Of a stretch of 64,000 bases of DNA, positions 1 through 13,400 are shown piece after piece. The translations under genes were made by a program, and so were the position numbers. A model generated the notes under the pieces. The model saw nothing but the letters and a program-made list of their open reading frames with translations, was not told the DNA's origin and did not search any database. The first letter of the stretch is position 1, and the number at the start of each line of letters is the position of its first letter. The DNA comes from Pseudeuparius sepicola (taxonomy: Eukaryota > Arthropoda > Insecta > Coleoptera > Anthribidae), in the NCBI GenBank assembly GCA_963920635.1, contig OY987303.1:18516175-18580174 (forward strand). The letters are read 5' to 3'.

Positions 1-968
1 TTTTCTGAGAAATTAATAATAAAAAAGTTTTCCATTTGTGTCCAACTTTCTGCCGGTCACTGTATAAGATAATTCGTAATGTAAGCTCTTTATTATGTTC
101 TTTTCATTTAATTACTGTATCCTTGGTAACATTTAGTATTTTTAATGTGAAGCAAGTTCAAATAAAAATTATAAAGGGGTTGTTTCTGGTTTACATAATT
201 CAATTTGAAATCTAAATTTAAAAGGTAGTTTAAATTATTCACAATGATACACTATAATACTATAATATATTTTGCAAATATGTACCTATATTCTCATATT
301 CAAATGTACATTGTCATTATGCATGATTTAAATTTATTGTTTTCATGGCTTCAAACTTTCAAGTGAACATTAACAAAATTGAAAAATAATCTTAAATGAT
401 GATAAGCAAATCAAAATTAGATCAAAATCTGTGCTTAACTTTAAGGGTAAATTTATCAAAACCAACTTTTTAGGATTCTGCTTAGATGAAAATTTTAGTT
501 GGAAGAAATCACATTTGTTCACTAATTCTGCCATCCTAAGGAAAAATAAAAAAATATAAAGGGGTTGTTTCTGGTCCTGGAGGTCCTGGGAATCAGCTTT
601 TAAAATTAGATGATATACATTATACATATATCAGCATAATACAAGGCAAAGCCACGATCTAAATATTGCACCAGCAAAAACTAACTTTGGTAAAAAAAAT
701 CAATTTTACATAACGACATTAATATACAGGGTGGTCAAACTTTAATCTGTATAACTTACCCAGTGGCTTAGCAATCAAGGTTATGTAAAATATTTTCTAA
801 CATAAAATGTGCACGCCACTGGAAACTTAAAAATTTAAGTATTTTTTCAGTTTTCCTATTTATTCTAAGGAAAATGTATGATTCCTTGCAATGATTAATA
901 GTTAGTTGGGAATACATTTTATTAGACCTGAAGAAATAATGTGTAAATATCCCAAATTTTTCACTTAC
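1..968. other. pod1 intron, left edge
   Basis: AT-rich intron sequence with no coronin-like exon on the minus strand. A TATACAGGGTG motif at about 725 marks the edge of a relic of the foldback family seen elsewhere in the window. A short sequence, AAAGGGGTTGTTTCTGG, occurs twice (about 174 and 559). Confidence 0.6.
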
Positions 969-1403
969 CCGTAGCTAACACATCTTTGGCCGTGGGATGA
1001 AACCTAATAAAGTAAATCTTATCTGAATGAGCGTTAAACTCATTTTCAGCCTCGTTTGTGGGTTCAGTCAATCCGTCCTGCGGTATTCGCCAAATTTTTA
1101 TAACCCCATCGTCGCACGCCACCGCCAACCTCTGATTGTCGAATGGGTCCCATCCGAAATCCATGATGTTGTTCCCGTGCACCAACGTGGGGATGACGCC
1201 GTCCGGCAGTCTCCCCGTTTTGCTTATTTCGAAAATTGCGATTTTTCCTCCCGGCCCGCTTAGAGGCACCGCCACCCGCTCGGAGTTGGCGTGAAAACCA
1301 TCACACTCGCCGGGGACTTGCCGAGATAAGTTTCTGATATTTTCAATGTGAAATGATTTGTGGGCGGGAGTGCCTTTGAGGTGTCTGAATTTGGACACAC
1401 GAC
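969..1403 (-). CDS. pod1: pod1 exon 6: start of second coronin propeller
   Basis: The acceptor is TTTTTAG|GTCGTG at 1403 and the donor ACGG|GTAAGT at 969, phase 1 in and out. The peptide starts RVSKFRHLKGTPAHKS, the second DUF1899-type motif that marks coronin-7 proteins, and continues through WDPFDNQRLAVACDD and KIWRIPQDGL to FHPTAKDVLATG. The expected next residues (S/G-Y-D-x-T-V-x-I-W-D) are not found in 1-960. Confidence 0.93.
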
Positions 1404-4400
1404 CTAAAAATTTGTTTTTATTGCTTTTAAAAAATAATTATAAACACTGCACATTTTTTATTTTTGTAGATTAAAATATTCTGTTACAAATTAACTTTGG
1501 GTATTAGGCCAGGGAAATTACGGTAAAAAATAACGAAACCTAGACAAAATTCATAACCGCATTTTTATACTGCCATCACAAGATATTGGTAATAAATGAA
1601 CACCAGAATTGTTTTTTATACAAAATAAAAATACGCGTGTGGGCGTTTTTTAGAAAAATACATTTTCTTGTTGTAATAAAGACGGCATAAATATTAACTG
1701 CGAATTCTAAGCTGCATTTATTCGTAAGTAAGGTATATAAAGTGGAGATTGATAAATTAAACAGATTATGTTTGCGCAAGTATCCGAATGATGTAAAAAT
1801 GACATTTTGCGTAATATTTTGTTGGGCAAAAATATTAACTGCGTTTTTATTATTTTTAATTACCTTAAAAATCAAGTATTAACAGTTTGTTCTGAAATTA
1901 AACATATTGTTTCGCCGGAAATCGCATTTTAAAGAAATTTGAAGCTGCCTTTGAGAGCAAAATTATTAATTGGCTGATTTTTGTTAAACTTTGTAAGTTG
2001 TTAAATTTTTTGAAATTAAACAAAAATTGGTAACGGAAGTATTTTTTTCTTTAAAAATAAATATAAATGGATTCATTTCTCAAAAAATGACTGCAGCCTA
2101 GGAGTCTACATCGGCGGCCGACCACACAACGGGTGAGGAGGTAGGAGCGCTGGTGAGTGGGGTTAAGAAGCAGCGACACGCAGCGACGCAAAATAATTGA
2201 ATAACGTGCCGCGTGCCAGTACCTGTCAGAGATCGCCAGAACGTGCAGAGTTTGAAAATGGAGTTGTCAGAATGTCTTATTTGCGGAAATGCGTTGAGCT
2301 CTGACCTTGCTCGAGTTAAACAAAAAATCGGTTAACAATTTTGCTTCTCCTATACAAATGGCAAGTGACAGTTGACGTAGTGAGGTAGTATATGTATATG
2401 CACCGTAAATAAATGTTTAATTGTGCCCTATATGATTCAATACAGTTAGGTATATTGTAAAAAGTTTAAAAAATAGTTAAGTAATATTTTTGCTCTATAC
2501 CGATACAAATGACAAATGACCTAAATGCGCCCTAAATAAATGTTTAATTTCGCTATATGTGATTTAATATAGTTATATTGTAAAAAGTTAAACAAAAAAA
2601 ACTGTTAATATTTTTGCTTTTCCTAAAGAAATGACAAGTGACAGTTGACCTATATGTGCCGTAAATAAATGTTTAATTTTGTATACGTTACATTCTATTT
2701 GTAAAAGGGAATGATCATCTGCAATAAAAACGTAGTTAATATTTTTGCTTTTGCCGAAATAGAAAATTATCCGATTTTTATCTCTCTTTGTCGATCTAAG
2801 TTACTTCCATAATCTTAAAATTTTTAATTTCTTAACATATGTTAGCAAGGGAAGTTTTTTACCTAAAGAGTCTAAAAAAATCCAGTTAACATTTTTGCTT
2901 GAAATTTCTAATGAAAAATAGGTGTTTTTTGAGGTAACTCAAGGTTCCGTTTTTTCAAAATGTTTAATTTTTGGTTTCTACCAATGTATTTACTTATAAC
3001 TTTGATATGGCAAAACAAAATTGCAGTTAATATTTTTGTCTAGGTCAAATTCTATTTTCCCTGGCCTATATCTCCACAGAATAAATAGCTTCGCAACAGA
3101 AGCCTCCTTAAGGTCAAAAATGTGCGAGCCTCCATTTCAATTGGCAGAAAAATAGCAAGTATTTTAAACACAAATTTTGTTCCGATACTTTGGAAGTAGA
3201 TTATGTAGATTAACGTAAAACCATTTAAAATTGCACAATGTTTATCTCTTTAGAAGATATTTCGCCTAAAACCAAGTCTCCTTTTAATATATCACGTCAC
3301 TACGGAGTTGTCTGTAATTACTCGTTAGTCTGTGGAATCTCCTTCAAAAGTAAGTATTATTTCCACATCACCACCTAAGATTATTTAGACAAAAAATTTC
3401 AAGAAAACTGTATTACGCTAAAAAAATTATTTTTAAATGATCTTAAATGTAGAAAACAAAGGCCGTGGTCCGAATCACACTGCCAATGCTCATAGCACTC
3501 AAGTCGTTTATGACCGGTCCGAATTGTTAGTGGGCTGATATTCTGACTCATGGTGATTTGATTCGGACAGGTCGTAAGTGCGCTTACAAAATTGTGAAGT
3601 TGAGGTTGTGTTTTATTGTGTCAACCATATGTCAATCTTTTGTAATCTGTGTTGTCAAAATTAAAATTTTCGTCAGAGGTTCACAAACCACACATTTAAT
3701 AAGAAAATAGAAAGAGTGTTTCTTGAACAAGAAATTTCCCTTTGTGAAAGCGATATCACTAATAGCAGTGATCCAGAACTGTTTATTGATTCTTCATCTT
3801 CTTCGAGTAGGTGATAATGTGAAGACTATACTACTTAATTAAATTACATTTACTTAATTCATAATAATCTATACGGAATACTTCGCAAAACATATTGTCG
3901 AAATAAACAACCCTGAAAACTCCATGGAGTCAGGGTCAGCTTTTGCTAGGCATTCTAAGGAGTGTGGTACCCATGTAGGCGTGAATACGTAATTCTGTAG
4001 CCGTCATTGGCAATTATACTTCAATACAGATGTAGTTCAAGTTTACGCAAGACTCCTATTTATTCTCCCCATGCCCCAGGTGTACTCAACAATTTTATTA
4101 CTTATCTGTATACTAAAATCTCCCTTTAACTTGACACCAGGAATGGTATTTTTAAGTTTAGTTACACAAAGTTGGCGGCATTGAGACCAGGGACATTGGT
4201 TGCGTTTAAGACTCCCAATCATACCAAGCGCTTTGATTGCAGCGCTTTCTAATTTCGTTTGCTAGCGCTAGCATTTCATTAAACCGCTATTTTGACAGTA
4301 AAGCTAGCGCCCGAAATGTCGAGATATAAAAATAAAATAAACTCAAACAGAGCCTCAAAAAAGTAAAAGGCACGAAATCGAAATTTTACAATGGCTTTCA

Positions 4401-7400
4401 CCACACCAAAATAATAGTTATTTATGTACCAAGGCACTGAAGTTCAACTTTTTATGACTCATGTGGAGTTTAGTTGCTGAGGCCTCTGGCCGAGGCAAAT
4501 AAACCACATGAGTCATAAAAAGAACTTCAGTGCCGAGGTACATATTATATTTTTCTTGAAATCGGAAAAAAAATGTTTTATTAGGCAAGAAAATAATAAT
4601 AAGGGATCACCCGTCCACGAACCGACTACGCGCGGCGTTGCTTGACTTTACCGATCGCTCTACCTAGGACAAGCATAATGATGTACGGCACCTTCTGACA
4701 GAAAAACCAAACTGCTGCTTCTTGTGCAGCTTACACAACAAATCTATTGTTTTTCAAATTTACTAAAATATGTATACTGAAGGATTGCGCTTCTATAGGA
4801 AACAATTTCGCAATGTGTACGAAAAGTTAAATGAGCCTTTATCGGCCGGGTTTTGAATATTTGGTCACTTTTGACGGGCGATTTCTCCGCGTCTGACGTT
4901 TGATGTTTACATCTCGCCAAGGCCTACTTATTGAAAAAATCGTACAATAATGGGCTACATTATTGTACGATTTCTGTGCTTTTAATGACGATTTTGGGAC
5001 ATTTTAATGCCGATTTCAAGAAAAACAAATTTTATGCAAATAAAGGGAACTGACAACAAAGTAAGGTTAGAATAAACCATTTATAGCAATCGCGAGCGAC
5101 CGAGCGCAAAATTTTTACGCTCGCTAATTTTGCAATCCGCTGAAATCCAGCAAAACCGTTCAAAGGGCGCAAGCATCAATTCGCTTGCAAGCGATTGCAA
5201 TCGCTGTGTCGTCTTAAACGCACCCATTAAGCCACTTCGCATGTCGACAGATGATGATGTCAGATATTTTACCTTGATTTTCTGTGTGCCATATTTTAAA
5301 TCAAAATGAAAAAGAATTCTTTGTTATAATAACCACATACTTAATATGTACATCACAGAAAATGTAAAGGATACTAACCTTGTTTATGGATACCCTAGTT
5401 GGCCAGTGTCTGACACTGACATAAGAACATGACAGAAATTCAGCAGATACTGGGGAGAGATTTTGCAAAAATAAAATTATCCAGCTATTTTTTGGTAGGT
5501 TTTAATAGAAGAAAATTAGTAGGCAGTGACTGGGCCACTTTAATTTTTAGCGGCATGTGTTGCTTGTATCCAGTATTGCTCTTGTATCCTTATAACTCTG
5601 TCACACATTGGCTAACTAGGGATTCCATAAACAAAGATACTAATATTAAAACAAAATAATGCCAATACCCTAACCAAACATCAAATTTCCTGAGTACGTC
5701 TCGGTTGTCACCTGTCATTCTACGGACCTTCAAAAATTCTAGGGATATGCAACATAAATCTAATGTCCAGTTAAAGAGAAATTTTAGTATAAACGCTCTT
5801 TCCAACTGGCTTAGGAACAAGCATAGAGTAGGTATGTAATTATTTTGTTTATGTTTTCAAGCAAAATTTTGCAGTTTTCTGCCATTTTTTGACGGGACAA
5901 GACACAACTATGAAATGTTTCCAAAACCTAATAAAATTGAGGTTATATTGTTTACAAGATAACGGTGCACACCGGAGACCGTTGGCACCATAAGTCCCAA
6001 GTTGTGATGTCACTGAGGACGTCATATGGTTCAAGTGACGGTTTGTAAGCACCGTAAACGTAATTCGGACCGCCTGTGAGCACGCTGTTAGTGCCATAAA
6101 CATGAGTCGGACCATGGCCTAAATAGACGGTAGTTAGTGACATATTTTTGGATGTGATTTTAGTGAGTTTAACACATAGTTTACGAACAAATGAAGACTC
6201 ACTTTAAATAAAGAACCCACCCACTTTATGATTTATGCCCTATTATGGTGAGAATATACTCATTATAATGCCCTCTGAAAGGCATCCTGGTCTAAAAGTT
6301 TGAGCAAAAAAATGAAGGGGTATGTGCGTGTTCCATGTATAACTTTCAACCTAATCATTTTCAAGAAAAATTAAACCAAAATGATTTTGGAGCCAAACTG
6401 AAAAGATTTAGTCAAAGTAGTAGCTAGGCAGCAGGAATGAATAACTTAACTTTTTTGCGTTACTATTTCCGCACGTATACCAACTTTGACTCAGTTTACT
6501 TTCACCTCTCGAGGGCTCTGTTATAGCCGATTGTTATGATGCGTCAGATTATCTATGACAGAGCCATACCCATCCGCGTTTTCGTAGTACCACATGACAT
6601 TTCACGCCCCCCCTCCCCCCAACTACTTTATTTTTCGAGTTAAAGAAAACATTGTAGAGATAAAAGTTTTAATTTTTTGGGTGGGCTGTCTCATAATCTA
6701 ATTGATTCGGGGTGTTCCATAAAAGCTGGACCAATCAAATTTCCGGAATCTGCACTTCATCCCAATTCTGATATAATGTCATATGTTTTCTTCAGCCGTC
6801 TTTACAATACAGGTGTTCAAACTTCATTTTTTTCAAGTTTTCTTATCATGTATGTTGGAAACGTAACGTTTGATATAGTTGTCCAGACAAAAAAGTTGAA
6901 GTTGATATTACTGGTCCAAGGTAAAATATGAAAATATGAACCTTGATTCGGAGTGATTCAAAATGACTATGAACATTTTAAGGGTACTATTTTCAGCATT
7001 TTTTTCTTATACTCGATTTATCCGCAAACGTTTCGTTTCGAAGATACAGGATGTGTAAACATATAAAAAATAAAGTTTGAACACCTGAACGTATTGTAAA
7101 AATGGCTGGAGCAAACATATGACATAAATATCGGTGGAATCAGAATGAAGCATAGATTCCAAAAATTCAATAATCTGCAGAATGTTTCATTAAAAAAAAC
7201 ATAAGTTTGGTTTGTCCGGCTTTTATGGAACACTCTGTATCAATTTCAATAAGACCATGGAAAAGCCCACCAAACATTCTAACAGTTTTATTTCTACAAT
7301 GTTTTCTTTAACTTGAAAAATAATACATAGTTGCAACATGACTGTTAGAAGATTTTTGTGCAGCCAATGCCTTATACACAATTCAGTTAATTACTACCTG

Positions 7401-10400
7401 AAGTAGAATGACTTTGAGTAAGATTGCAATGGACGAAAGATATTTTGCTGGCACTCCAAAGGTTGGCGATCCTAGTTATTATATGCTTATTATCCTAGTT
7501 ATTATATGCTGTGTACTTTGGCTAAATTTTGTTCAGTTGATTTCGCTTCAAAATCATTTTGGTATAATTTCTATTGAAAACAAATTTAGTTTTTCAAATG
7601 CCAACAAGAGCACCTTTTCTTCGCAAACATATTTTATGAACCTAAGGCGTATATTATTCAATTGTGAAAAATTATCACCACCATCGCATCGGGAACAATA
7701 CAAAAATTACACAAAGAAATTTGATTTAACTTAATTCCCTTCAGGGGGATAATTTGAGACCAGCGGCAATTAGGTCACAAAAGAAGTAACCAAGAGAAAA
7801 TTTTTATAAATTATTGTATAACCTGACCTTATTTCAAACTACTTTTGGTTTAACCGGAAGTGACATTAATTTTCTTATTTTAAATGGAATTCACCTCTAG
7901 AAAATAGGAGGATAAAATCGGTGAATTTACGATGTTAAGGAATAATTCATATAAAACTCTACAACCAATAATTCAACACTGAAGAGATTAATTTTTTAAT
8001 TCTACAAAAACCATTTACCGATGACATATTTTGATGCTCCAAGTAGAAGCTCTAGATGGCACTGCTTTTTCATAATTAAAAATTCTTAATTACGGAAACG
8101 GAAATATAAATCACTCTCTATACACATAAATTTATAATGCAAACTTTTAAATTCTAATAAAAAAATGCATAATATGCAAGGTTGTATCAGCTTTTTATAA
8201 TGTTTCTTACCAAAGACAGTAGATGTTCTCTTAGGTGTTGGGGTACTAATAATTTCACTCTTTCTAATAACAGTTGGATCTAAAGATTGTTGTTTATTAA
8301 ATGGCACTGGTACGCTCTTCCGATTGTTATCTTCCTTTAACACATCGTCAACATTTTTCCTATTTTTGAACGAATCCCTCTTTCTAAGCATGACCGGAGA
8401 ATTCCCAGACTTTTCTATTACAGTCGACGGTTGTTCCTGAACAGATTGAGAACGCTCGTACATTTTCTTTCTTTCTGCTATGCTACTGCGCAATGGGGAC
8501 CTTTCGAAACTTTCAATTTGGTCGGTTTGGTCGAAATTATCTTCAGGTTCATTTTCTTTCGAGTTGGAGCGATTTTCGAAGATCTTCCTTCTTTCTGCAG
8601 TACTAGGAGTCTTGGGAATATACCCTGAATCGCTATTTGCTTCTTCTTCTCCGCTGCTGCCACATTTACCGTTTTCGTTGTCGGGTGGGGGTGTTGGCTC
8701 ATTTTCACTTGTCGGAGATTTGTCTTTTTCGAAACTTTCAGATTTTGTGAGTTTCGGTTCGGAAACGCCATTGGAATGATTTTGACCTGGCACGGCAGGA
8801 ACGGAGAATACTTTGCTGAAGGTGTTCTCTCCATCGTTGAGCTTTGGGGGTGTAAAAGGTTTTGGGCCAAGCCGAGGCTAAAACATACATTTAGAAATAG
8901 ATGGAATATTACAATGGTACATTTTTAAAAAGATAAAGAAAATCGTTCCCAAAGCCACAAGAAAAAAAAAATGTGCTAGCTAACTAGAATTGCATTCAAA
9001 ATTGCATACAAATACAATAATAAAAAAAGGGAAATAAAAGAAATCTATTCTAAAAATTACTACATTTTATATGTGCAAGTTCAAATTCAGTTAATTTTTA
9101 CTTTAAAACCATCCTTTATACAACTTTGGTCCAAGTAATGACTCTTTGATAATGGATAAACTTCTCAAAATTAATGAGTTTTTAAGAGGGGGTGCAGAAT
9201 TAAACACAAAATTTTCGGCCATGATCTTGAAAACTGCTTCATGTTATGCTGTTTTCCATGCTTTGACTTCATTATATATAACATATTTTATTTATCCCAA
9301 TTTACTACAGATTTTAAATCAAAATTTATTTCATATGGATCAGAGTCGATATGCCTCAAATGATGCCTTTTTTAACGATTAACGACCATGTCCGAAAGCA
9401 ACGTATTTTCATGTCCACTTTCGCGCTGTGTTTACACTTCCCCCACCGGACATTTCTGGTAGCCTCTACCGACACTATTGGTCCAGGTTAGGGAAACATA
9501 GTTCAGTTATAGATCTCGAGATGGCACAGAAAAGGCTTAGCTAACCCCTTCTTAATTTAGGCTTTCACCACCTATTTAAAAACAACCCTGACATCACCGA
9601 TTTGTAAATACTACCATTTGTGGCAAATGCGCATTGGAAATGTTGACAAGTATTCCATGGAATAAATGAACTACTTCATGCAATAAGTTATAAATCTGCC
9701 ATCAACCTGTTAAATTTGTTTATTTTTGGGGTATATTACTGCCACCTTTATCATTGTACAGGGTGGTTCATTATAAATTAACACCCCCCTTAACTTGTTA
9801 GTTTTTGAGGTTAGAAAAAAAGTTTTTGACAAAAGTTTTAGATACTAATACAAAGTTTTTTGTGACGCTATTGGACCGTGTACAGTGTGTTCTAGAAAGC
9901 CGTGGCAGACATAACTTATGTTTTTTAAATGGAACACTCTATATATTTTTGCATTTATGAAATCTGCTCATCAAGGCAATCAAAATAATATTAAACTTTG
10001 TGGCATTATCTTTTTCCGTGTTTGAAAAATTTGGTATTCAAATTTTATACTAATCTTATTTAACTCGAATTTGTGGATCTCGTGATAAAGATAGACGATC
10101 AATGTAATAACGAAAAATATTTGTTTTAAACAAGAGAGTAACACAGTGAAACTCCAAAAAGTTTAGGAGCCTTTACGATTTTCCTGAAATTATTTCGAGA
10201 ATATAATCAGTAAAATTTGAAAAGGCTCCTAAACATTTTGGAGTTTCACTATATTACTCTCTTGTTTAAAACAAATATATTTTCTTATTATATCGATCAT
10301 CTATCTTTCTCACGAGATCCACAAATTCGAGTTAAATAAATTTAGTATAAAATTTAAAAACGGAATTTTTCAAAAACGGAAAAAGATAATTCCAGAAAGT

Positions 10401-13400
10401 TTAATATCATTTTATTTGCCTTGATGAGCAGATTTCAAAAATGCAAAAATATATAAGGTGTTCCAGTTAAAAAAACATAAGCTATGTCTGCCACGGCTTT
10501 GTAGAACACATTGTACACGGTCCAATAATGTCACAAAAAACTTTGTATTAGTATCTAAAACTTTTGTAAAAAACTTTTTTTTCTAACCTCAAAAACTAGC
10601 AAGTTAAGGGGGTGTCAATTTATAATGAACCACCCTGTACACCTTGTACAAAATTTCCCAGTTGAAATGGGGTTAGAGATCAGACATAAAATTAAAATCG
10701 GCCAAGTTTCCAAATATATTCTACTGCGAATCAGCGACATCACAGATGTTTTTAAGTGGAGCTAACAATAAAACTCCAAAATCTTTTAAACTAAAGCAGA
10801 AAAATCTTAAATGATTTTTGTACTCTTCTATCAACAAACTATAGCTTCAAGTTACTTGAAAAAACTTGTAATAATTTGATTTGGAAAAGTGAAGATATTC
10901 TAATTTATAGCAAAAGTTTCTATGTCCCCTTACTTTTTCGAAAGTATAGGGTTTTCAAAGTTTTGAGTTTTGTAAATTACAGATAATGAATATCCTTAAC
11001 TGAACTTTCTGTTGCTTTGCCGTGCTGAAATTTCTAGCCTCTATTGGACAAAAAGCAGTGAAAAACATTGCCTGTCTACCACAACACCAAGAAAAATTAA
11101 CCTTATATCCTCCGGAAATGGGTAGGTTGGGGTTAACGGACGTAACAATGGGGGCGCAACTATTAGTTCTAGGTCTAGCGACGGGTTTTGGGGCGCTATT
11201 CGGGTCATCGATGCTCTCGCACACTGAGTTCGTCCTTGACGTCCTCGGCAATGGTTTTGGGGGAACTATTTGGATATTTACCTTTTCGTTGTTCTCTTCT
11301 ATTTTGTTTAGGTCATTTTTATCATCCGGTGTTTTTGGTTTTTCGGGCGTTTTCGGTTTTTCGATTTTTTCTTCTTGGGGTTTGGTCGTTTTTGCCACAT
11401 TTTTTTCTTTCTCTAGATCTTTGATTATATCCCTGACAGGATGATGTTCAGGTTTTGCCATGGTCGCTGTTACTTTAGGTTTGTTTGCTTCTGTTTTTAA
11501 TTCTTTCTGTTTTTCGTTCTCGTATTCCTCTTTTAGTTTTGATAATGGCCCTCTGTGTACCTACAAGACAGTCTCATTTGTCAGAAATACTTCTATAAAT
11601 AGCAAAATGTTATTTACTACACAGTTTCTCTTGGAGTCCATGTTATCAAGGAGAGTCAGGTAATACAATGTTAACTGGTTTGAATTTCATATTTGTATGA
11701 TAGCATCCAAATAATATACAGGGTATTCCGGAATGGTGTGCAAATATTTGGATAAAATGTTCTACGAGTTGTTTTAAAGAGGTTTTTTCATGTAAAATTT
11801 GTAAACCTCCCCTGCAAAGTTATTCCCCAGCCTTAAGCGAGACAAAAATTTTGGTTTTGATTTTTTAAGTTAGTTTATTTAAAAACAAAAATTCGTGTTC
11901 ACTGGTCCAATTATTCCGTATTTAAATACGTTATTGACATCGTTTGGAGTATTGTGAGGGTGAGAATTATTATTATTATTATTATGATTACGTAAACTGA
12001 CTTACAAAAACGTCTGCAAAAAGATGAATAGGTGTTTTGAGTTTCTACCCTTAGGATGCAAAAATAATTTTACTGTAGAGTGTCTTCTAACTCGCTGGTA
12101 ACATGTCCCAAAATTCAAGTTTCTAGATTCAACCATTTTTGAGAAAAAAAATTGTCCCTTTGTCCCCTTTTTTGACAGTCCATTGGAGCCAAATTTACCT
12201 GTCTCCATCTATTTTTGAATGAAATGTTGACACAAAATTATATTTTGCATTGTGTTTAACTCATTTTATCTCCAATAGATGGCAACAGGCTACTTCAGCA
12301 CCAATATGGTGAAATATGGCATCTATTGTTTTCCTTTTGGTATAATATATTACTTAATTATTATATTTAATAATTACTAGGTTTCGATGAGTACTGAATC
12401 CGGATTGAATACACATGGCGTATTTAACACTGCAAAGGTTTCCATGATGGTATTGAAATCGAATTGAAATCACTTTAAATTCCAGTTTCAAAACTTGACA
12501 GTTGACATCTTTCAACTCTCAGAAATATGTCATATTCCCCAGCAGTCAAAATAAAGCAGAAGAAGACCGGCAATCAAAAAGTTTGAGAAATTATGTGCTC
12601 TCTAATACTTCCAGCAAAACGATGATTTCTTTGTCTCTCCAAACATAGCGCTGAGGCGGACACCTGTAACCACTACTAGACGCGTCCCCAGATGGCGGAT
12701 AGAGGAAGGCCCTGCCCCGGCCGGCCTTGATCTGTACCGGGCGGGTATGTGGGAAGTACTATATCACCCGGGGACCGACAGGATTGCACACACAAACATG
12801 GCAGTAGGTTAAAAATACATGTTTAAGAAATGCCAATGTCGGGTGTCGTGCCAAAAACACGACTGGGTCTGAAAAGAAGAAGGCCAGAAAGAGGAGGAAA
12901 CTGTTGGAGGAGGCCAAGGCTGCGGTCAGAGCCTCATAACCTGGCCCCTCCGTCTACTGGGGACACGCCGGGGAAGGGCGGAAAGTGGAGCAGGGACAGG
13001 GGGGAGGGAAGGCACCTTCGGAAGAAAATTCCTCAAACAAAATACAACACAACCTTCCTTGGACCGGCCCCCGGACGTAATGCTCCAAAACGGTTAGGGC
13101 AACGGGGAAGATCCGGCGAGGAGGTTGTGCCAGGGGAATCCGGAGTGTGCCAACGTGGGTGTCCCCTCGGGGAGCAGGCAGCGGGTAGAGGGCTACTGAG
13201 GATTGTGGTGGGTCTCCGCAGTCAGGGCATTGACTGATCGCCGGGGGTCTGCTAGAATTCGTAGGTGCCTTAGGGAGAAGGGTGTTGATGTGCATCTAGG
13301 GAGTGGGTCCGCAGGGACCTGGAATTCCAATTTCAATTCAGTTGGTGTTTACACAGCGTTTGGTCCGGACACGATCCCAAAAATTGCCAAATCAACCTTG

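Larger units (their letters stand above)
1502..3070. mobile_element. TIR DNA element with subterminal repeats, pod1 intron
   Basis: The ends are inverted copies: TATTAGGCCAGGGAAAT on the left and ATTTTCCCTGGCCTATA-like sequence on the right, followed inward on both sides by CTAGACAAAA. The motif GTTAATATTTTTGC recurs many times inside, inverted in the left third (about 1690, 1826) and direct in the right part (about 2480, 2600, 2740, 2890, 3025). This arrangement of TIRs plus subterminal repeats is typical of DNA transposons whose transposase binds repeated sites. A GC-richer core (2093-2335) holds a 25-residue ORF. Confidence 0.6.

Noticed and set aside
2345..2760. Evenly spaced repeats considered as a CRISPR-like array
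   Set aside because: The genome is eukaryotic, the repeats are diverged and long, and the spacers are not unique. They are subterminal transposon repeats.
4603..4692. Functional 5S rRNA gene
   Set aside because: Only the internal control region matches. The 5' and 3' strands of helix I are missing and the segment lies in a mobile element.
5429..5659. ORF of 76 residues, similar to an ORF at 44968-45306
   Set aside because: Both lie inside two copies of the same MITE with inverted ends. The similarity follows from shared descent of the element, and no domain or splice context supports a gene.
8480..8779. Plus-strand ORF of 99 residues, and the minus-strand ORF 8870-8478 in another frame
   Set aside because: Both are shadows of pod1 exon 5, whose frame joins in phase to its neighbours.
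11022..11444. 140-residue plus-strand ORF rich in Phe and Ser
   Set aside because: It is the antisense of pod1 exon 4. The charged linker codons on the minus strand give a hydrophobic shadow.
12830..13237. 135-residue Arg/Gly-rich ORF and its antisense partner 13295-12954
   Set aside because: High GC content lengthens open frames by chance. No motif was recognised and the block looks like a retroelement relic.
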